This document shows, piece after piece, positions 58,151-64,000 of a DNA stretch of 64,000 nt. Source of the DNA: Cinnamomum chago (lineage: Eukaryota; Streptophyta; Magnoliopsida; Laurales; Lauraceae); NCBI GenBank assembly GCA_038049695.1, contig CP142461.1:29953001-30017000 (forward strand), read 5' to 3'. Positions within the stretch are counted from its first letter, which is position 1; each line of letters starts with the position of its first letter. The notes below the pieces were generated by a model. The model did not search any database and was not told the origin of the DNA. It saw only the letters and a program-made list of their open reading frames with translations. The translations under genes and the position numbers were made by a program.

Positions 58151-58349
58151 GCCGCCACCACCTCGCAATCTAGAGGACCATCAACCGATAGGGGAAATCC
58201 GAACCATCTCGGGAGGACTGGCAGAATCGCTCTCTGCCATGAAGGCCCATGCCAGAAAGGCAAGGCATCCTGATGAGGCACGCCCATCCAAAGCGCATAG
58301 GCTTGGCACTAACGAAGTCATATCCTTTTCAGATAAGGATTTAGAAGGG

Positions 58350-58700
58350 ATCCAGCACCCCCATGATGACCCTCTGGTGCTCACAATGACCGACGCCAAT
58401 TTTCAGGTACACAGAATCTTGGTAGACAGTGGTAGCTCTGCAGATATCCTATTTGCAGAAGTTTATGATAAGCTGAAACTGGGCCGGGAGAGGCTGCAGC
58501 CTGTCAAATCCCCCCTCATCGGCTTTTCAGGGGAGAAAGTGTATCCCTTAGGGGCAATCACACTGCCAGTCACAGTCGGGGCGGCACCCCGAAGTTCCAC
58601 TACAATGGTCAACTTCCTAGTGATAGACTGCTCCTCGGCCTATAACATCATACTGGGACGGCCAACTGTTAATGCATTAAGATCCGTCCTCTCCACCTAC
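58350..58700 (+). other. aspartic protease domain
   Basis: RILVDSGSSADILFAE is the DSG active-site motif of Tat-type proteases; NIILGRPTVNAL follows at the usual distance. Confidence 0.85.
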
Positions 58701-58949
58701 CATCTCATCCTCCGCTTTCCAACCCCGAATGGAATCGAGGAGGTAAGTGGGGACCAGGTAGCAGCAAGAGAATGCTACGTCTCCTCAATGAAAGCCAAGA
58801 AAACACAAGAGGCGTTGCAAGTTGGAATCTTGGACCCGAGAGACGAGGCCACTACAGAGAGGGGAGAACCAGTTGAAGCACTCACCCCTGTGGTCTTAAA
58901 TGAAGACCTCCCTGTTAGAAGAGTATACATTGGTTCTTCTTATTCTGAG

Positions 58950-59820
58950 GATCTGGTCCGCCACTTGACAAACTTTCTGAGGAATAACATGGACATGTTC
59001 GCATGGTCACATGCGGATCTTGAAGGGATTGATCCCGAAGTCGCCACTCATCGCCTCAATGTCGACCCTCGCCACAAGCCTATCCGACAAAAGCTAAGGG
59101 GCGCCTCCACTGAAAGGGCCCAAGCAATGGACAAGGAGGTCGGGAAGCTAATAGAGAATGGGGCTATCAGGAAAGTAGCATACCCTGAATGACTCTCAAA
59201 TGTCGTGATGGTAACGAAGGCGAATGGGAAGTGGAGCCTATGCGTCGACTTCACCGACCTTAACAAGGCATGTCCAAAGGACTACTACCCGTTGCCAAGG
59301 ATTGATCTCCTCATCGACGCCACAGCAGGACATGAACTGCTCTCCTTCCTGGATGCTTATTCTGAATACAACCAGATCAACATGCATCCCCTAGATCAAG
59401 AGAAGACGCCGTTCATCACCCCGAAGGGGACCTATTGCTATAGGGTCATGCCTTTCGGGCTGAAAAATACAGGTGCAACCTACCAACGCCTAGTGAACAA
59501 AATGTTTCACTCACAGATTGGGTGGACCATGGAAGTTTATGTGGACGACATGTTGGTGAAGAGCCTCGCCGCTGCAGATCACATCGACCATCTCCAAGAA
59601 ACTCTCAATATTCTCAGGCTCTATCGCATGAAGTTGAATCCTGAGAAGTGCGCCTTCGGTGTGGGGTCGAGAAAATTCTTGGGCTTCATGGTCAACCAAA
59701 GGAGAATAGAGGCGAACCCTGATAAAATCAAAGCTATACTGGACATGAGGTCGCCCACTTCCACCAAGGAGTTGCAGCGCCTCAATGGAAGGGTTGCAGC
59801 ACTTAATAGATTTGTTTCCA
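58950..59820 (+). other. reverse transcriptase domain
   Basis: Motifs LCVDFTDLNKACPKDYYPLP, FITPKGTYCYRVMPFGLKN and the catalytic YVDDML are visible. Fossil. Confidence 0.88.
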
Positions 59821-59849
59821 TGTCTGCCGAAGCTTAAAGCCTACAATTC

Positions 59850-60250
59850 CACTCCCCTTCTTCTTTCACATGCTGCACCCGGCGAGGTGTTATATTTGTA
59901 TCTCTCTACTTCCCCCTCAGCAGTCAGTTCTGTCCTCATTAGAAATCATGATGGAGTGCAAAAGCCGATCTATTATGTAAGCAGAGCATACCGAGGGATA
60001 GAGCCCAGATACTCGGAGTTGGAAAAACTGGCGCTCGCCCTCATCTCCACGACAAGGCGCCTACGACATTATTTTCAGAGCCATACAATTGTTGTAGTTA
60101 CCGATCAGCCTCTGAAGAGAATACTAGGAAAGTCGGATGTATCCGGGAGACTCGTCAAGTGGGCAATAGAACTAGGCGAGTTCGATGTCCAGTACCAGCC
60201 AAGGGCGGCCATCAAAGCACAAACCCTAACCGACTTTGTAGCTAAATTTA
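59850..60250 (+). other. RNase H domain (first)
   Basis: KPIYYVSRAYRGIEPRYSEL and VVVTDQPLKRIL are the RNase H region that follows RT in Ty3/gypsy. Confidence 0.8.
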
Positions 60251-60299
60251 CATACTCTATCGACCCCGGCGCACAAGTCGATCTGTCACCTACCGAAGA

Positions 60300-60570
60300 C
60301 ATCCAAAGGGGTACCCAGGGCTCCCAGCCTCTTCCACACGCCGAGGCCCCGGACACACAAGACCCCCTAGGCGCCCAATCTGTTCCTGGTGCCTAGGAGG
60401 CCTCCCCCTCAGGCCTCGGCGCCCAAAGCTCTCCGGGCGCCCAAAGCTCTCTAGGCTCCCAACCTCTTCTAGGTGCCCAGGGGACCTCCTCGTCAGGCAC
60501 CCAAAGCCCCCTGGGTGCCCAGGCTCTTTCAGGCGCCTAGGGGACCTCTTCACCAAACTCCAAAGACCCC
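60300..60570. repeat. GGCGCCCA-rich linker repeats
   Basis: Short imperfect repeats of GGCGCCCAAAGC and TAGGTGCCCAG between the two RNase H regions. The same GCGCCC-type words recur at 56880-56995 and in the left copy's minisatellite. Confidence 0.65.
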
Positions 60571-60619
60571 CTGCACGCCCAGCCTCATCCAGGCGATCAG
60601 ATTCTCTCGCCACAGCCAC

Positions 60620-61020
60620 TTTGGAGACAATATGTTGATGGCTCGGCAACCAGTGAAGGAAGTGGAGATGGCTTCATCCTAATCAGCCCTGATGGTACAC
60701 CCATTAAGTACGCAGTAAAACTCCACTTCATTGCCTCTAACAATGAAGCAGAATATGAGGCCCTCCTCTCTGGTCTGAGATTGGCGATAGAGATGGACGC
60801 CTTGCCCCTTTGTTGCTTACAGTGATTCAAAACTGGTGGTCAATCAAGTAAATGGGGAGTTCGAAGCAAAAGAGGAAAGAATGCAGGAGTACCTTGGCAT
60901 GGTGAAAAGATTGATCCCGCGTTTCCAATGCTTCCAGATCTGTCACATCCCTAGAGGGGAAAACATGGCAGCAGATACACTCGCCAGGCTCGCCTCATCG
61001 TTGGAGGCCTCATCTGCCGA
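60620..61020 (+). other. second RNase H domain (archaeal-type, Tat-specific)
   Basis: YVDGSATSEGSGDGFILISP, SNNEAEYEALLSGLRLA and YSDSKLVVNQVNGEF fit the additional archaeal-type RNase H known in Tat elements. Confidence 0.8.
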
Positions 61021-61199
61021 ACCAACATTCATTGGGCACCAGTTGGAGCCGAGTAAGTTAGATGTAAATACTATAAACATCAACTGTACAATGGATGAGT
61101 CAAACTGGATGACCCCCATAAGGGCGTACCTCCAAGAAGGTACAGAGTCAGATGATCCCCTCGAAGCGAAAAAAACTTAGGATGAGGGCTTCAAAGTTC

Positions 61200-62300
61200 A
61201 CTCTCCTGCAAGACACACTCTACAAGAAAGGTTACTGCTTACCTCTGCTGCGCTGCCTTTCACCTGAGGAAGCTGACTACGCCCTCCGTGAAATTCACGA
61301 AGGAATCTACGGGAATCACTCTGGAGGAAGCTCCCTTGCCCACAAAGCACTAAGGCAAGGATTCTTTTGGCCTACCATGGTGAAGGACGCCAAATAATTT
61401 TCCAAAAAATGCGACAAGTGTCAACGCTTCGCCACTGTGCCAAGGCAGCCACCGGAGGAGCTGACTTAAATTTTGAGCCCGTGGCCTTTTTCCAAATGGG
61501 GCATTGATATCTTGGGCCCCCTTCCGTTGAGCAGAGGATAGTGCAAGTTTGTAGTCATCGCCATTGACTACTTCACAAAATGGGCGGAGGCAGAACCCTT
61601 AGCAAAAATAACAGACTCAAAGGTAAAAGACTTCGTTTGGAAAAACCTAGTCTATCGCTTTGGGATACCTCACGCCATTGTTAGTGACAATGCCAAGCAG
61701 TTTGATAACAAACTCTTCAACACTTTCTGCTCCGACCTCCATATAAAGCAGCCTCATTCCAGTCTGGCACACCCACAAGCAAATGGGCAGGCAGAAGTCA
61801 TGGTAAGAACGGTCCTTCGCAACCTGAAGACAAGGCTCGAAAGAGCGAAGGGTCTTTGGGTTGACGAGCTCCCAGGAGTGTTATGGGCCTATCGAACCAC
61901 GCTGCCTTTCTCTCTCACTTTTGGGACTGAGGCAGTCATCCCTGTCGAGATAGGTGTACACTCTTCAAGGGTTCATCTCCATGACCCCGTCACCAATGAC
62001 GAAGGACTCCGCATCAACCTCGATTTGATAGAGGAGGCAAGGGAGATGGCTATGGTCCGTAACGCGGAGTACAAACGACGCATGGCAAGGTACTACAACT
62101 TGAGGGTGAAGCCTCGTTCCTTTTAATAGGGAGACCTAGTCCTCAAAAAGGTGATCCTCGCCACAAAGGACTCTCGCGAAGGAAAGTTGGGAAGGGTCGT
62201 ACCTCATAACAGAAGTAATAAGGCTAGGCACCTACAAAATCCGAAATTCTGAAGGAAAGGTCTTACTCCATCCATGGAACGCGGAACATTTGAAGAGGTA
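61200..62300 (+). other. integrase domain
   Basis: Zinc-binding part with HEGIYGNHSGGSSLAHKAL and CDKCQRFA, catalytic core with AIDYFTKWAEAEPLA and SDNAKQF, and a C-terminal part with TFGTEAVIPVEIG. Fossil. Confidence 0.82.
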
Positions 62301-62469
62301 CTATCAGTGACATTCTAAAAGAGCCAGAGTAGCTAGAGTAGTGAGGGTGTGGGGTTTAAGTTGATTTTTTTTTCTATTTTCAATTGACATTGTTCAAGCA
62401 GTAAGAAATGGAGGAATAAAACACTACATTTTGTGAGAAAAGATCCTTACATTTTAATTCAATTACCAA

Positions 62470-64000
62470 AAGTTAGGCTGTAAGTTGCGTTTCTAAAAAA
62501 AAAAAAAAACAAAAGAGTACAACAAAAGCCCCCTGCCCCTTCATCACTCTCAGAGCTGTCCTCTTCATCCTCGTCATCATCCTCGGCATCATCCCCAGCG
62601 TTATCATCATCATCCTCGTCAGAGCTGCCACTGCTATCATCAGGCGCCTCAGTCGGCACGAAGCCTGAGAAATCAATATCTGGAAAAACAGTAAAGATCT
62701 TCCCTCGGAGCTCCTCGTAGCCATCAATAAAGGCATCAATGAGACCATTCGCTAACTCCTTCTCAGCCTGAGAAGCTCTATCATGTGCCGCCTTCATCTC
62801 TGTCTCCACAACAGTCTCTCTGAGCAACGCCCTCTCGCAGGTCTGTGCAAGCTCAGCCTCACTGAGCGAAGCCCTATCACGGGCCTTCACTAGCTCAGCC
62901 TCACTGAGCGAAGCCCTCTCATGGGCCTTCACTAGCTCAGCCTCTGCCTTGGTCGCCCTCTCGCGGGCCGATGAGAGCTCAGTCTCAAGCCCGATCGCCC
63001 TCTCGCGGGCCGCTGTAAGATCAGCCTCGAAAGCTTCTCTAGCAGCTTCAAGAGCAGCAATCTTCCCTTGAGCAACGAAGAGCTCTTTTTGCATACTCTC
63101 ATTGTCCTGTTTCAGCTGACTGTTATGTCGGGCCCTTGATAACAAGCAGACGGACGCAGTAGAAGCCTGAAACAATAAGAGACAAAGAAAATGAGAGTAC
63201 ACATATATAAAAAATGAAAGTTTGGAGAAAAGGGAACAGTAAGCCTTTACCTGAGCCAGACCTTCCAAGAAGGTGTTGATAATGCCCTCGGTGCCCAAAG
63301 TATTAATCTGAATAACTTCGGGCGGAAACACAAACATCTCGAGTTTCTCCCTGATAACTAGTGGGTTGCCTAGCATGGGACCAACCCAAGATGGTACCCC
63401 TGTAGAAGTTCCCAAATGAGGAGGATGTATACGAGGAGCAGAAGGTGTAGCCGGAGAGGGAGACTTTGGGATAACAGTAGTGGTTGAGGGGGTCGCCTGA
63501 TGGGAACACACACGAGTCTCCATAGGAGGAGTTGCTGTTGGGGGAGTCACATCAAGCAACATTGACGAAGGAGCCCCAAGGGAGGTACCATCCTTCCTTG
63601 CCACCTTCAAAGGAGGAGTGCCCCTACTGGATAGACGGGCCCCAATCACTTGTCTATCTATCCCTGCGAAAGTAAAAGCATTACTTGGGTGAGGATTATC
63701 AAGTAAACAAAAAGAAAGCAGAAGTCAAGTACCTTTTCTTTTCAAAGGAGATTCCGAAGATGGGCCACTAGCTCCACTACTCTCTTTGGGTAAGAGAACT
63801 CCCAAGTCTTTTTCAGGACAGGCCCTCACGGCCTGCAGCTTCCATTCCTGACTCATGGAGAGCACTGGCGTGTCTACAAAAGGATAATGGGTAAGCACAT
63901 ATATATATATATATATATAAAAGGAGTAGCAAGTGAATGACTTACCAAGTTTTTTGGCGTCACCCAAGCTCGATCTGACTCTGCACCAAAGCCCGATCTG
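62470..64000 (-). CDS. antisense accessory ORF of the right Tat element (C-terminal part)
   Basis: Same protein as in the left copy: acidic Asp/Glu/Ser C-terminal tail (about 62530-62640), long coiled coil (about 62760-63130), intron-like gap, then a Pro/Thr/Ser-rich region and further upstream segments. The N-terminal half is beyond the window. It runs convergently toward integrase. Confidence 0.7.
62585..64000 (+). repeat. near-identical repeat of window positions 1-1413
   Basis: The two stretches differ, by eye, only in a G/A change (CAAGCATC versus CAAACATC) and in the length of a TA microsatellite. The offset is 62584 bp. This is far more similar than the LTRs of the same two elements. 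Confidence 0.92.

Larger units (their letters stand above)
56061..64000 (+). mobile_element. Tat-lineage Ty3/gypsy element (right copy), runs off the window
   Basis: In order: 5' LTR (56061-56574), primer-binding site (56578-56595), gag, aspartic protease, reverse transcriptase, RNase H, a second RNase H, integrase, then an antisense ORF, with the 3' end beyond 64000. The double RNase H and the downstream antisense ORF point to the Tat lineage (Retand/Grande-like). The gag-pol region is broken, with roughly half a dozen interruptions. By alignment with the left copy the whole element would be about 10 kb. Age: the two LTRs visible in the window, from different copies, differ by about 5 percent; this element's own 3' LTR is not seen. 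Confidence 0.92.

Noticed and set aside
1-64000. Identical window ends suggesting a circular molecule
   Set aside because: The repeated segment is the interior of two same-family retrotransposons, the copies differ slightly, and the content is plant nuclear.

Overview
Plant nuclear DNA, probably a woody dicot or magnoliid. The evidence is intron-bearing gene fragments, plant-type F-box and PPR genes, a tRNA-Gly(UCC)-like pseudogene of plant type, and dense plant transposons (Tat-lineage Ty3/gypsy, CACTA, MULE, hAT, Helitron-like, LINE and SINE). Several gene calls rest on recognised motifs only, because no database search was possible.

Layout. (1) 1-3517 is the 3' part of a Tat-type Ty3/gypsy element; a second element of the same family in the same orientation fills 56061-64000 and runs off the right edge. 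(2) 3518-11340 is a transposon mosaic: a SINE, a 1.7-kb hAT, and a Pack-MULE (6197-11237) that carries a broken WRKY19-like gene and is itself interrupted by a 3.56-kb solo LTR. (3) 11341-39670 is a three-unit tandem duplication. Each unit holds one F-box gene of the At5g49610 type ('A') and one older decayed F-box pseudogene ('B'). A2 (24139-25230) and A3 (33298-34389) are open 363-residue genes. A1 has a nonsense codon and a 6.55-kb CACTA element. B2 carries a 2.4-kb hAT, the U3 tail a 1.0-kb hAT, and B3 a 97-bp foldback element. The array starts and ends on the same 4-bp word, AGCA, which is also at both internal junctions. (4) 39671-41560 is a PPR gene with one apparent frameshift. (5) 41560-54540 is gene-poor and contains tRNA-Gly-derived tandem repeats, a Helitron-like element, hAT elements including a decayed transposase gene, and a TRIM-like fragment. 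(6) 54538-55538 is a DUF295-type F-box gene with one apparent frameshift.

The likely working genes are A2 and A3, substrate receptors of SCF ubiquitin ligases by homology. The PPR and DUF295 F-box loci would work only if their single frame changes are sequence errors. The main story is evolutionary: a young F-box array diversified by duplication, with different transposons in different copies. At least three unrelated DNA-transposon groups here (MULE, CACTA, hAT) carry what look like captured host gene pieces (WRKY19-like, LRR receptor kinase, PPR). The repeats at the two ends of the window also raise the possibility of a larger duplication of about 62.6 kb.
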